Part shown: piece after piece, positions 33,484-44,418 of the stretch
Layout: every line of letters starts with the position of its first letter
Numbering within the stretch: position 1 is the first letter of the stretch
Assembly (NCBI GenBank): GCA_021432635.1
Contig: MU270102.1
Span: forward strand, 1 to 64,000
Origin: Thozetella sp. PMI_491
Lineage: Eukaryota > Ascomycota > Sordariomycetes > Chaetosphaeriales > Chaetosphaeriaceae
Direction: 5' to 3'
Length of the DNA: 64,000 nucleotides
Program-made: the position numbers and the translations under genes
Notes under the pieces: generated by a model
Told to the model about the DNA's origin: nothing
The model's input: the letters and a program-made list of their open reading frames with translations, nothing else
Databases searched by the model: none

Positions 33484-35193
33484 TCCTTGGAATTAGCGAG
33501 GTACTGTATTTGAGAAGTGTGTTTGAAAATAGTTAAGAATCAATCGTAGAATTCTTTTGCACGGTTAAGTAGATGTAAGTGCCAAGATGGGAGGGGAGCT
33601 TCCAAGATGAAAAGTCAGATGGTAGCAGGAGCGAGGCTACTGATGCCTAACTGATGCCCAACTCCTATCGTCCAACTCTTGTTAAAGTAGAGAGACGAAT
33701 GCCCCTCCATCTCGCCTGGGTCATGCTCTGCTAGTCTACTGGCTACCTTATTCTCCGGCTCTTCTGCGGTTGGTCAGCCCAGCAGTTGGTGTGCACGCGC
33801 TCCGGACTAGATTGGATTGGCCCATCGATTAGTAGTGAAGGTCCTCCAGTATATATAATCTAATGGGCTTCCTATCTACTTGATTCTCATCTACTAGCAG
33901 ACTGCGTGTGGAGCCAGCAAATACCCAAATAGAGATGGGTTTTGGGGATGGCGAGAGACAGACTACGGGCTTGCCGACCAACGCGACAGATTCAGGCTTT
34001 CGAGCCTCACTTAAAAGACATCTATTCCTGCGTCTCGATAGGTACCCTTCAAATTCTTGTTAGACGTATTTATAGGCCGGAGAGCTAGTAGAATTGGCTA
34101 CTACAACATGGATTGACTTGGCTACCACAAAATGGCCGGTACGAAATGGCTGGTACAAAGTGGATAGGACAAAGATTACGCCAATTACATTTAGTTTAGT
34201 ATGCTTAAGCTATAACGTTGAGATCGAAAGGCGGCTGGATTACTTCAAAAGGAAACCGCCCGAAATAGCGGCACTTCCGTACACACATAAATAACTAACT
34301 ACCCAATTTTCTTCTATTATCTTCTTAGTATCGGCCTACACCTTAGACTTCTTCTAATAGTCTTTCATTCGCTTAACGTTAATCAGCTGCCCGACTGTAA
34401 TTGGCTTAGTTTAACCCCTCGGCCTATATACGCAAGTACATAGTACTTAGCCTCGAAATACTGACAGACTGACACTTACCGAGAGCTGCCAAGACCCACC
34501 AAGGCTACACTGGATTCTACTCAGCATTATTTTCTCAAGACGGAAGGAAGCGCTTGGAAACATGCATTTGCATGTAGCCTACCTAGTGCAGTGGATCATC
34601 TACGCCCTTAACGCTACTATTTTTCCTTGTTGTAGGTAAGCGACAATGGGCCCGTCCCTTACAGCTCAGCGTACAGAGATGAGCCACACACTAGGTGGTA
34701 TAAGTTGCGTGACTCGCTCTTCAGTGATGTTGTCTGATTTACCTTGGTACAGTAGAAAAGTGCACATAAAAACTCCATCAAAACAACCGCAGAATCAAGA
34801 TATCACAGTCACTAGTGTATTACTTTGCCATCTGGCACCGATTACCCCACCCACAGTACATGCTCGCGCGTGCAAGTGATACCAGAGAATGAGGTTCTTC
34901 CCAGACGTAGAAACCATATCTGGTTGATCAAGGAGGCTACCTTTCACACCACACCCGGTATTTTGCAGCGCAAAATTATAGCCAGGACTAGAATAATATA
35001 AGATCAGCCGGTCACCATGTCTCGTCAGTGCCCGCAAGGATGGGGATTCCTTAACCCATCCAATGCAGCCCACTGGAGGTTCACGGTAAACCAAGACCCT
35101 GCCGCTTTACCTTCCATCTGTGTGTAATTGCTATGAATTCTCTAAATGCTGAACCTCCAAATCCTTCCGGTTCCTCTTCTCCCTTCGCACCGT
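33484..35193. other. intergenic, possible decayed repeat
   Basis: About 1.7 kb without a supported gene. At 34090-34165 there are degenerate short direct repeats of the type GGCTACNACAAAATGG / GGTACGAAATGG / GGTACAAAGTGG. The 34190-34450 part is AT-rich. No transposase or terminal repeats were identified. The first few hundred bases should be the promoter of the pseudo-patatin gene. Confidence 0.45.
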
Positions 35194-37729
35194 TCACGGC
35201 AGGGGGCATTCACCACCTCGCGCGCCCATCCAAGACTTCTGGAGCTCAACGTCGTCCTCCCAAAGCTCCGGTGCTTCATCGAAACCCAACCCCACGGCCG
35301 CGGCGGACTCACCCCAGATGACTCCGCATTCGACAACATACTCATCCCACAACGCCATCAACTCGTGTAGCTTCTGAGGCTCGTCCTGCGATAGGTCTTT
35401 AGTCTCGCCAGGGTCCTCAACGACATTAAACAACTCCCAGCCATCATCTCCCTCGCCAAGTCCTCCTTGCTTCTTCTCAATATGGACTATCTTCCAGTCA
35501 CCTTTACGCAAGGCGCCGCGTGCGAAAAGTTCCCATCCAATGGGCTCCGAGGACGAGTGGATGGACCATAATTCGCTATCCTCAACTTTCTCACCGCGCT
35601 GGAAGAATGGTATCCAAGATTTACCGCGGATAGCGTGCACCTCTTTCCCCCTAAAGGTGGTCATCTTCCGCGTAGCCGTCTTCTTATGTAGTGGTAGAGC
35701 TACTTTCTTCTCTATAGAGGGGGGCATGGACACCCCCGCCAGCTCTAAAAAGGAAGGCACGAAGTCCATCACGGTAGTAAAGGAGTGGTTAAAAGAACCC
35801 TGAGTAAGAGAAGGGAGAAAGGTGTTGGCGGGTGGCTTCACAACGCAGGGCACAAGGATGCCGCCTTGCGAGGGAAAGCATTTAAAAAGCCGTGAAGGAG
35901 CGGTAGATGCCTGCGCCCAGAGGGGCCCAAGCCTAGAAACCACCGTACATATTAGTATTCTGCCGTCTCTAGCAATGAGGCCCATAGGAACGAACCATGT
36001 GTAAGAATTCCAAGCACCGATATTATCGTATGAGTTATCGTAATACTGGTGAATGGCGCGCTTGATGTTCTCCCCCATAACCGCTTTGGGCCGAGGTTAG
36101 CTACTCCTTTGTACATATTTGCCACATAACTACCAAAGGTAGCAGATCTCACTTACGTACAGCTTCCATCCTGTGTGTCAAGAACGCAACCGTACCAATT
36201 AGTAGACACCCTTGGGCATTCCTGAGCTGGATCGGCACTTACGCGGCTCCCTCGGCGCCATTATCGCTCATAAATACGATAAAAGTGTTGTCGTACTCCC
36301 CCGTCTTCTTCAAGTAATCGACAACCTTTCCGACGTTAAGGTCGATGGAATCTACCATACCGGCATACGCTTCCATTGCACGACTCGAGAGTTTCCTCTC
36401 CTCTACCGTGAGATCGCCCCACTCTCCAGCGCCTACTGTGGAAGTTTCCATCTTGTGCGGCACCACGGATTTACTGATGATGCCTAATTCGACCAGTTTC
36501 TTGAGTCGTCGTTCGCGTAATGCGTGGGGGCCGTCATCGTACATTCCCTTATACCTGCAAATGGCGTGTTAGTCTTTGCCAATAGAGGCAGAGACAACGA
36601 GAGGTGCCAACGAAAGCAATATAGCGAACAAACCATGAAAGGAGATCAGAACGCAAAGCATAAAAGCAAAGTTGTGTATTTCACTCAACTTGTCACGTTG
36701 TGCCTTGGAGCACTGCAGCGGCCAGTGCGGGGCAGTGTAGGGCAAGAATGCGAAAAATGGCTTCGACTTGTCCTCATCCGAACGCCCATCGAAGTATTGA
36801 AGTAGTCGATCAGTGTAGTAGTCTGTTGAATAAAACCCCTCGGGATCTTCTGTCATATTCGGGGTGCTAGGAAGCAGCGGAATCGGCGTCAGCGTCAAGC
36901 ATATTGAAGCGCGAAATTCCGAGCTTTCTCTCTTTCTGGCATTCAACTCACATGTCAACCTTTTTGCCCTCCTCCGCATGGATCGGCCGGCCGCCCACAG
37001 GGAAGCGTTCCTGCACCGGCTCCCAGCCGTAGTGGTTGCTACAACCTGGAAGCATAGCGAACGCTTTTTGGAAGCCCCGCTGCCATGGACCTTGGGAGGC
37101 TCGCATGCCTAAATGCCACTGCAAAAGCACAGTCAGTTCCCTTTTGCCAAGGACAGACGGGAAAAGAGGAGGACGTTAAGGGTGGCATCGTCGGAGCGTC
37201 TTTTTGCAAGTCACTCTCCACCGACCCTTCGGCGTGACGCCAGCTGCCGCGCGGGATAGAGAACCAACCTTGCCGGACATAAGAGTAAAATAGCCATTGT
37301 CCTCGAGTACCTCGGGAAGGGTTGCGACGTCGTTGTTAAGATAACCTTCGTAGCCGGCCTTGCCAGACCAGCGCTGCGCTCGCTGCTTGTTACTCTTGTA
37401 CTCAATTAACACACCAAGCCCCCCGAGATGGGCGTCGGTGCCACTCATAAGCATAGCACGGGTGGGTGAGCAGGCCGCCGCCGCGTGGTGGTTTAACATG
37501 CGCACGCCCTCGGCAGCCAGGCGATCGATGTTGGGCGTCTGGATCTCGGCGCCATAACAGCCAATGTCTGAGAATCCCTGGCGGCATGAAGAGTTAGCCG
37601 GGGCTGTAGTACCGCGAACTCGTACAGCTGGGAACTAGAAGAGGTGCATCTTGGGCTACTTACCAGGTCATCGGCAAGAATGAAGAGAAAGTTGGGACGC
37701 TTGGGCGTCTGTTCTCCATTTCTCTCCAT
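35194..37729 (-). CDS. sulfatase (formylglycine-dependent, arylsulfatase type), with 14-nt microexon
   Basis: Eight minus-strand exons (37729-37664, 37577-37269, 37118-36952, 36866-36690, 36554-36243, 36170-36157, 36083-35996, 35932-35194) join in frame to 623 residues. No signal peptide, so cytosolic. NFLFILADDLGFSD carries the first metal-binding Asp pair; CSPTR starting at Cys58, followed by AMLMSG, is the sulfatase signature whose Cys becomes formylglycine; later SGKWHLG, PFFAFLPYTAPHWPLQ and FMSDNGAEGA match the family. Exon 6 is only 14 nt (encodes MEAV plus split codons) and is needed for the GAEGAAMEAVPVMGENI stretch. Intron 35933-35995 (63 nt) is stopless. It releases sulfate from sulfate esters, so a role in sulfur or sulfated-carbon supply is likely. 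It is divergent from an MFS sugar-type transporter. Confidence 0.9.
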
Positions 37730-38384
37730 TTGGGCAGATGGTGAAGGTCGCGGTAGCGTCGGAGGAGAAAGAGCAGTAGGAGCACAACAGATAGATGCCG
37801 AGAGGAAAATCCTTGCTGCGTAAGGCGGGCGTCGACAGATGCACAGTCACAGAGAGGCCAGGAGAAGATAGGAAGGAGAAGCAGGACTGTGGTAGTAGCT
37901 AAGAGGGCCGTCGACCCTAAAATTGCAATGCGATCTCGGATTAGGGAAGGGGCCTGTTCCGGTTGGGGACCTTAGCCGTGGTGCGAGGTGCAAGCAAGGG
38001 AACTAGGAATGAATTATCCCTGGCTCGCGTGCTACGCTAGGCTCGCTCGGAACGGGTTGCGTGATGGCATTCGCTCGGAACGGCTGAGAAGACAGCACTC
38101 GCTCGGAACCCCGCCCATGCGGGTACCGAGCGAGAACACTACAGTAGGTACGGACTCCGCATTTGCTGCACCCCCGAATCCTGGGGGTGAGATTGGGGGA
38201 GAAGCTAGGTACCATTAGTGCGGAAGTATCTGGGGAGACTGGGTGGGATAGGAAATAAAAAGAACCGCCCCCCAGAACGTCAATGCAACGCACATGAGCA
38301 CACTGTCCATCTACCGGTCGCTGCCAAACCCAGCGCTTCTCCCCCTAACTTCCTTTTCTCCGGCCGGCGCATCCCGAAATCGCC
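37730..38384. promoter_or_regulatory. divergent promoter of sulfatase and MFS transporter
   Basis: 655 bp between start codons. It carries three direct copies of TCGCTCGGAA(C) spaced exactly 28 bp and an inverted CCGAGCGA (described separately), as expected for shared control of the sulfatase and transporter genes. Confidence 0.55.
38043..38133. repeat. phased TCGCTCGGAAC direct repeats
   Basis: TCGCTCGGAACGG starts at 38043 and at 38071; TCGCTCGGAACCC starts at 38099. The spacing is exactly 28 bp each time, with dissimilar sequence between copies. CCGAGCGA at 38126-38133 is an inverted partial copy. The 11-mer TCGCTCGGAAC also occurs at 24167-24177. Confidence 0.7.
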
Positions 38385-40649
38385 ATGGCTCTCCTCACCC
38401 GCTCTTCTTGGTCTATGATGACCCCTATGCTCTTCTTCTCGAGCTTCTGTCTCCTCGTCGGCGACATGCTGTTCGGCTACGACACAGGAAGTTTCGGTGG
38501 CATCCTGGCGAATCCTGTGCGTGTCCAAACTTCTACCCCTTTCCAATATTTCTATGTCGGACTGCTGTTAGAAGGCGGCGCTACGTGGTGCTATTCAGAT
38601 CGGCTGACGCGGTGAAATATTATAGGGATTTGTTAGGCAGTTCGGCACCTACAATTCGAAGACCAACGCCTACGCCTTCGACTCACTCCACACCTCGCTC
38701 TTGTCATCGCTTGCTTTCATCGGAAAGTTTGTCGGCTGTTTAGTTGCCGGCCCAGCCATTGAGAGACTGGGACATCGAGTTGTGTTCTTTGCCCTTGCTG
38801 CTATCTCCATCATTGGTGTGATCAGTAAGTTGCTGGCCATTGCCATCATTCTCATCATTTTCTATCTGTCCTCTTTATAACACTCTCTACTTTGATCTAT
38901 GCCCCATCGATCCTCGCCTGCTGACTCTTCTGATGTCACTAGTTGAGATTACCGCGGCCGACAGCGGCATCGGGACCGGACGTTACGCTCAATTTATCGT
39001 CGGTCGCATTATCGTGTACATTTCGGTGGGCCTAGTTGAGGTAGACGTAACGTGAGATAGGCCCCTCCCAGGATCTCCTTGCATGTGCTGCTTCCAAGGC
39101 GCGACGCTGACTTGCTTGACTTCAGCACGTACCAGTCTGAGATCGTGCCGGCTCCTCTTCGTGGTCTCGTCGTTGTCTCCCTGCAGCTCTTCCTCACCAG
39201 CGGAACGCTTATTGCCAATGGAGCCAACAAGTCGTTCTCCCTCGATACCAGCCCGGCCGGTTGGAAAATTGTGACGGGCATCCAGTTCATCTTCGCAGTT
39301 TGTAAATGGCCCCCCTCCAAAACACCACTGTGGATTGGCTCTGTGTACGTACGTATTAACGAACTTAGTGATCGCCTTCTTCACCTTCTTTATTCCAAAT
39401 TCCCCACGCTGGCTTCTGTCCAAGGACCGCGAGGAGGACGCTATCGTCTCTCTGCGACGTCTGCGGCCTAAGTCTGATGTTGACAACGGGAACTGCGAAG
39501 CTGAGATCCAAGCGATCAAGGAATCGCTTCAGGACCAGGTACACAAAGGCCCTTGGATTGACCTTGTTCGTGGATCCAATTTGCGCCGAACGATGATTGT
39601 CATAGTCTACTACTTCTTCCAGCAGGTATGGATGATCCTACTCGGCTTAGTCCCAATAAATGTATTGGCCAGAGCTGAAATGATTAACTTTTGCCATGCC
39701 AGACCACCGGCCAAGCCTTCGTTTCAACCTACCAGACTGTGTTTTACGCAACCAACGGATACGCCGCAGAAGCCTTTACTTATCCCATAGTCAGCAGTTG
39801 CTTGGGTATGGTTGCTGTTATACCGGCCATGTATTTGGTTGAAAAGCTTGGGTAAGCAGTCAGGCGCCATCCACGCTCTAGTGTTCAATTCCTGGATCGT
39901 GCGGCTGACCTGTGTTATGACATTATGACAGTCGGCGATATACTCTCTTGATCAGCTACGGATTGCAGGGTTTCTTCCTGTATCTGTTGGCGGGCCTCGG
40001 GCAGAAGGATGCCAAGTCGTCCACTGAGAGCAATGCTATCGTGGCTGCTTTCATGCTGTTTGCAATTTCCTACAACGTAAGTCTATGCTTATCGCGATCC
40101 GCATTCAGCATATACACGCCTCCAAGTTGGCATCGGTGTTGACGATGCTTTGTTTTCACAGATGGGCAGCGCCTCGATCCCCTATCTCCTCGGCAGCGAA
40201 ATTCCAAACTCGGCTGTTCGGGAAAAGACGCAGTCCCTGGGCGCTGCATGGAACGTCATCTGGGCTTTTGTCACAAATTTCGTGCTTCCTTACATGCTCA
40301 ATAGCATCCATTTTCAGGTTGGGTGGGTCTTTGGCAGCATATCGCTTGTGGCTTTCTTGTTTACCTTCTTCTTCCTCCCGGAGACTAAAGTGAGTTCAAC
40401 CATGCATTCATTTCGCAGTTCTTGGACGACCAAACTGCTGACGTACTATCCTTCACGCAGGGCCGTGCACTCGAAGAAATTGATGCCATTTTTGCGGTTC
40501 CTTTCAATCCTTTCCGTCCAAGGCCTGTGGACTTTAGGGATGCCGAGCATCGCGTTGGTCAGCTGGAAGGAGAGAAGATGGTAGGATCGCACGAGAACCT
40601 TGACTCGAATATTGACAGTAGCAAGCCACAAGCCTCCCATCGATTATAG
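38385..40649 (+). CDS. MFS sugar-type transporter
   Basis: Nine exons (38385-38516, 38626-38824, 38943-39051, 39126-39301, 39369-39625, 39703-39851, 39932-40076, 40162-40389, 40461-40649) join in frame to 527 residues. Family signatures of the sugar porter group: GDMLFGYDTGSFGGIL in helix 1, GRYAQFIVGRIIVYISVG, TTYQSEIVPAPLRG (PESPR-like loop), FIPNSPRWLLSKDREEDA, and FFFLPETKGRALEEIDAIF at the end of helix 12. Twelve helices expected, plasma membrane. Most members carry hexoses, quinate or other polyols; substrate cannot be told. The divergent sulfatase suggests co-use of a sulfated or sulfate-releasing substrate (inference). The hydrophilic C-tail is about 60 residues. Confidence 0.9.
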
Positions 40650-41025
40650 AAGCACTATTTAAGATATCAAGAAGAACCTTTAGAACTAACAATGCTCTAA
40701 TATAAATATGCGAACCAATCTCTGGCCCAGCAGCCTCACTCCGTGTTAGTTAAACGTACCCAGGATCGCTATTCCACCTGTTATTGTGAACGAATGTACC
40801 TCAGATATCTTAACCCAACGCAGAGTTGCACTTTGCACAGTTGCGCGAATGTTACCTTACCAATATCATGTGACGAAGGAAGTGCCTATCAACAGGCTCG
40901 ACACAGAGTGCGGCTGAGTCGAAGAAACGGTTAATTCTTACCCCGCAGATTCTCCTTCTCTTTCTATCCATCGCTTGGCCCATAACGAGAATTCGACCAT
41001 TCGCTATTAATTGAAGATCTAAGCA
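40650..41025. other. intergenic, no gene seen
   Basis: 376 bases between the transporter and the broken NLR-type gene. It has a putative AATATAAATATG terminator/poly-A area near 40698 and nothing else recognised. Confidence 0.45.
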
Positions 41026-43565
41026 ATGGACGATAAGCCGCTCTGCCTTCTAGCCCTGGGTAAGCTCATGTGGATCTGTCCTTATGTCTATACTGACAAC
41101 TGTAGATGGCGGAGGCATCAGGGGGCTATCCGAGCTTGTAGTCCTCGAGGAGATTATGAACCGGATCAAGTTCGACCTCGACGCAGATGGAGACCTTCTT
41201 CCAGCAGATTTCTTTGACCTAATTGGTGGCACATCAACAGGAGGGTAGGATCACGCGATCGCTTGCTTTCCTGCTAATACATAGCTAATTTCGGGCTTAC
41301 CGCAGCTTAATTGCATTGCTACTTGGCCGCTTGCGCCGATCAGTGCCATAGGCCAGGAGAGAATATGTCCGTATTGCTGAAGAAGTTTTCTCCTTTCCGA
41401 GACATCTCAAGAAAAATACGTTCAACGGCCAGAAACTGGAGGCTGCGGTCAAGAGGCTTCTAGGGAATAATCGCAGCGACGAGAAAATGCTGGACAAAGA
41501 TGGTAACTGTAAGGTGTATGTTGCTAATGCCTATTGTTAGAACGACCTGCTGAACCAACTAGGTTTGTCTGCGCTGTTCCGCAGCAAGATGTCAGGGCTT
41601 GAGCTGGACCCCGACTCTTCAGGACTTATAGGGTGCGCGAAAATGCCTCGTTCAATTGCAAGATTTGGGAGGCCTGCCGAGCAACCTCAGCAGCACCTTC
41701 TTACTTCGAACCCATCAAAATAGGCGAAGATAGCGAGTAGGAGACGTTTGTAGATGGGGCGCTTGGGTACAACAACCCTATCGAGCAAGTATTGGAGGAG
41801 GCGAGGCGTGTCTTCCCAGGCCGGAAGGTTGCCTGCATAGTCAGCATTGGAACAGGCGTCGCGCCTACTATCGCCTTCCTAGGCTCTCTAAAGACAAGCC
41901 CAGTCAGTATTTTAAATGCACTGAAGGACATGGCAACCGAGTCGGAAACGACAGCAGAGAAGGTTCACAGGCGCTTTTAAAATGTTTAGGACATATACTT
42001 TCGCTTTAGCGTTGATCACGGCCTTTAAGACATTGGGTTAGAAGAGTGGAAGGAACTACCAAAACGTGCACACCTTTACGACAGGCTACCTCAATCAACT
42101 CGTCATATCCGAACAGCTCAACACTAATAGTCAGGGCCTTACTGGCATCGAAGGTTTTCGGTCAAGAGGGCTCGAACAGACAAGTTCACCTTTCCAGGGC
42201 CAGCTTGGGTTCAAGTACCTCGTAGCACCTATCTCAAACGCTAGAATAGCGGTCGATTAAAGGGTCTATCCCTAATTTTCTCTATACTACCGAGCAACTA
42301 GCATCTCATAGTATGTAGCTTTCAATCGTCTCAGCCAAGCTTGACTCTAAAACTAAGCTCCAATAGTTATACAACATCACTCACAACGCCACTTCATCGT
42401 GCCATTCGGTCGTAACGATAACTTTATCGGACGCTCAGAGGAGCTAGAACAGCTTCTAGCTCATAGTCCTCCAGAGGCTAGTAAAGACAACTGCCAGCAA
42501 ACCGTTCTTAAGGGCCTCGGTGGGATTAGAAAGACTCAGCTCGCTCTTAAGGCAGCCTTTCTGATACGCAATAATTACCCTGATTGTAATATTTTTTTGG
42601 GTCCCAGCCGTGGATGTGGCTAGTTTTGAGAATGTATATCACAAGATCGGCCAGGAGCTTAAAATCATAGGTATTGACGAAGACGAAGCTGACATCAAGA
42701 AACTCGTTCAGTCTAAACTTAGTCGTCAAGATGCCGACAACTGGCTGTTAATTGTCGACAATACAGATGATCTTGACCTCTTTGGTGCTAAATCTCTTTC
42801 GGAGTACCTCCCCTTTAGCCCTAATAGCTCTATTCTATTTACAACGCGAAACTATGACGTCACAAGAGGGTTAGACATCCCGGAGAACAGTGTTATTGTT
42901 GTTCAAGCCATGGATAAACGCAAAGCTTTCGACCTCTTGAGAAAGCATCTCAGGGAAGACCAGATACCCGCCACCAAGGTTACAACAACATTGCTGGAGC
43001 TGTTCGCCTATCTCCCTCTGGCAATACGTCAGGCATCCGCATATATTGCTAGAAATCGAATATCAATTGCGAAATACCTCGAGTTATATCTTTCCAGTGA
43101 AGAGAACATGATGGAGCTGCTCAACAAGGATTTTGAGGATCGGCATCGCTACAAAAATATCCGCAATCCTATTGCAACAACTTGGTGGATTTCGTTCCAG
43201 CAGATCTCAGACCATGACCTGCTAGCAGCAGAGTACCTGAAATTCATGTGCTTTCTGGCCGAGAAAGATATCCCGCGATCTTTGCTGCCTCAAGCTGAGG
43301 ACTTGCAGGCAGAGGAAGCGATCGGGACTCTCAAGGCATATGCATTCATCACTGAACGGGAAGAGCTAAACGCGTACGATATCCACCGGCTAGTTCGGTT
43401 GACGATGCGAAACTGGCTAGCTAAAGAAGGGAAGCTGAAGCCATCTGTCACCGCGGTAATACATCAACTTGCAGTCGTCTTTCCCTCTCCTGAATATGAG
43501 AATAGAGATTTTTGGACGAGGTATCTTCCGCACAGCTACGTGGTGTTGAAGTTTGCAACTGATTC

Positions 43566-44330
43566 GGCGGCTAGCCATGTCAGGGCGCAGATTCTTCAAA
43601 GGTTAGCAGTCGCGGTATCGAAGCAAGGGAATTATCAGGAGGCTGAGCGGCTACACCGAGAGGTACTCACGCTACGCCTAGATATACTAGGCGCCCGGCA
43701 TCCCAATACACTTACGACTATGAATAACCTCGCAAACGCAACATGGAGCCAGGGAAACTATCAAGAGGCTGAGCGGCTACACCGANNNNNNNNNNNNNNN
43801 NNNNNNNNNNNNNNNNNNNNNNNNNNNNNNNNNNNNNNNNNNNNNNNNNNNNNNNNNNNNNNNNNNNNNNNNNNNNNNNNNNNNNNNNNNNNNNNNNNNN
43901 NNNNNNNNNNNNNNNNNNNNNNNNNNNNNNNNNNNNNNNNNNNNNNNNNNNNNNNNNNNNNNNNNNNNNNNNNNNNNNNNNNNNNNNNNNNNNNNNNNNN
44001 NNNNNNNNNNNNNNNNNNNNNNNNNNNNNNNNNNNNNNNNNNNNNNNNNNNNNNNNNNNNNNNNNNNNNNNNNNNNNNNNNNNNNNNNNNNNNNNATAAC
44101 CTCGCAAACGCAACATGGAGCCAGGGAAACTATCAAGAGGCTGAGCGGCTACACCGAGAGTTGCACATGCTACGACTAGATATACTAGGTGCACAGCATC
44201 CTCATACGCTTATGACTATGTATAACCTCGCAAGTGTAATGTGGAAGCTGGGCGACTACCAGGAAGCTGAGCGACTTTACCGGGAGGCACTCACATTACA
44301 TACAAACTTGATTGGGGCCCTAGATCCTGA
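43566..44330 (+). repeat. TPR array of near-identical 126-bp units
   Basis: Units of 42 residues of the kinesin-light-chain TPR type (NLANATWSQGNYQEAERLHR...LDILGAQHPHTL). The 62 bases at 43724-43785 and at 44096-44157 are identical, whereas the terminal unit (NLASVMWKLGDYQEAERLYR) has diverged. High internal identity is typical of fungal NLR repeat domains under concerted evolution. Confidence 0.85.
43786..44095. other. assembly gap of 310 N
   Basis: A run of 310 N inside the TPR array. Flanks are identical for 62 bp, offset 372 bp, which is 6 bp short of three 126-bp units. The gap length is thus likely an estimate and the copy number is unknown. Confidence 0.99.
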
Positions 44331-44418
44331 TACACTCAGGATTAAGGATGAACTTGGCCGTCTAATATCAAATCGGGTAAGCTCCAACGGTAACGACCGT
44401 CGTGGTATGGGGTTTTAA

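Larger units (their letters stand above)
41026..44418 (+). pseudogene. decayed patatin-NB-ARC-TPR NLR-type gene
   Basis: The 5' part encodes a patatin domain with intact active-site motifs (GGGIRG, GGTSTGG spanning an intron, DGALGYNNP) in exons 41026-41059, 41106-41244 and 41306 onward. The frame is then cut by TAG 41349, TGA 41600, TAG 41738, a TAA and a TAG near 41978-41989, and TAA 42026. At 41975-42035 the context reads F-stop-NV-stop-DIYFRF...GL-stop-DIGLEEW, where Gln codons would fit all three stops. From about 42396 comes an NB-ARC domain (FGRNDNFIGR, GGLGGIRKTQ), with the P-loop Gly replaced by Arg (AGA). A T7 run at 42592-42598 shifts frame before the WVPAVDVASFEN-type stretch. The rest (42605-44418) is open: WLLIVDNTDD, LFTTRNYDV, LPLAIRQASAYI, then 42-residue TPR units. 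It would be a STAND immune-type receptor if intact. Every stop fits a CpA-to-TpA or C-to-T change, i.e. RIP-like. Remaining 3' frame may still be transcribed. Confidence 0.8.

Noticed and set aside
38043-38109. 28-bp periodic repeats as a CRISPR-like or minisatellite array
   Set aside because: Only the 10-13 bp core repeats; the sequence between cores differs, which fits binding sites better than a tandem array.
42066-42260. 64-residue open frame between the patatin and NB-ARC parts
   Set aside because: It is out of frame with the decayed gene and has no motif; the in-frame reading there is the linker of the pseudogene.
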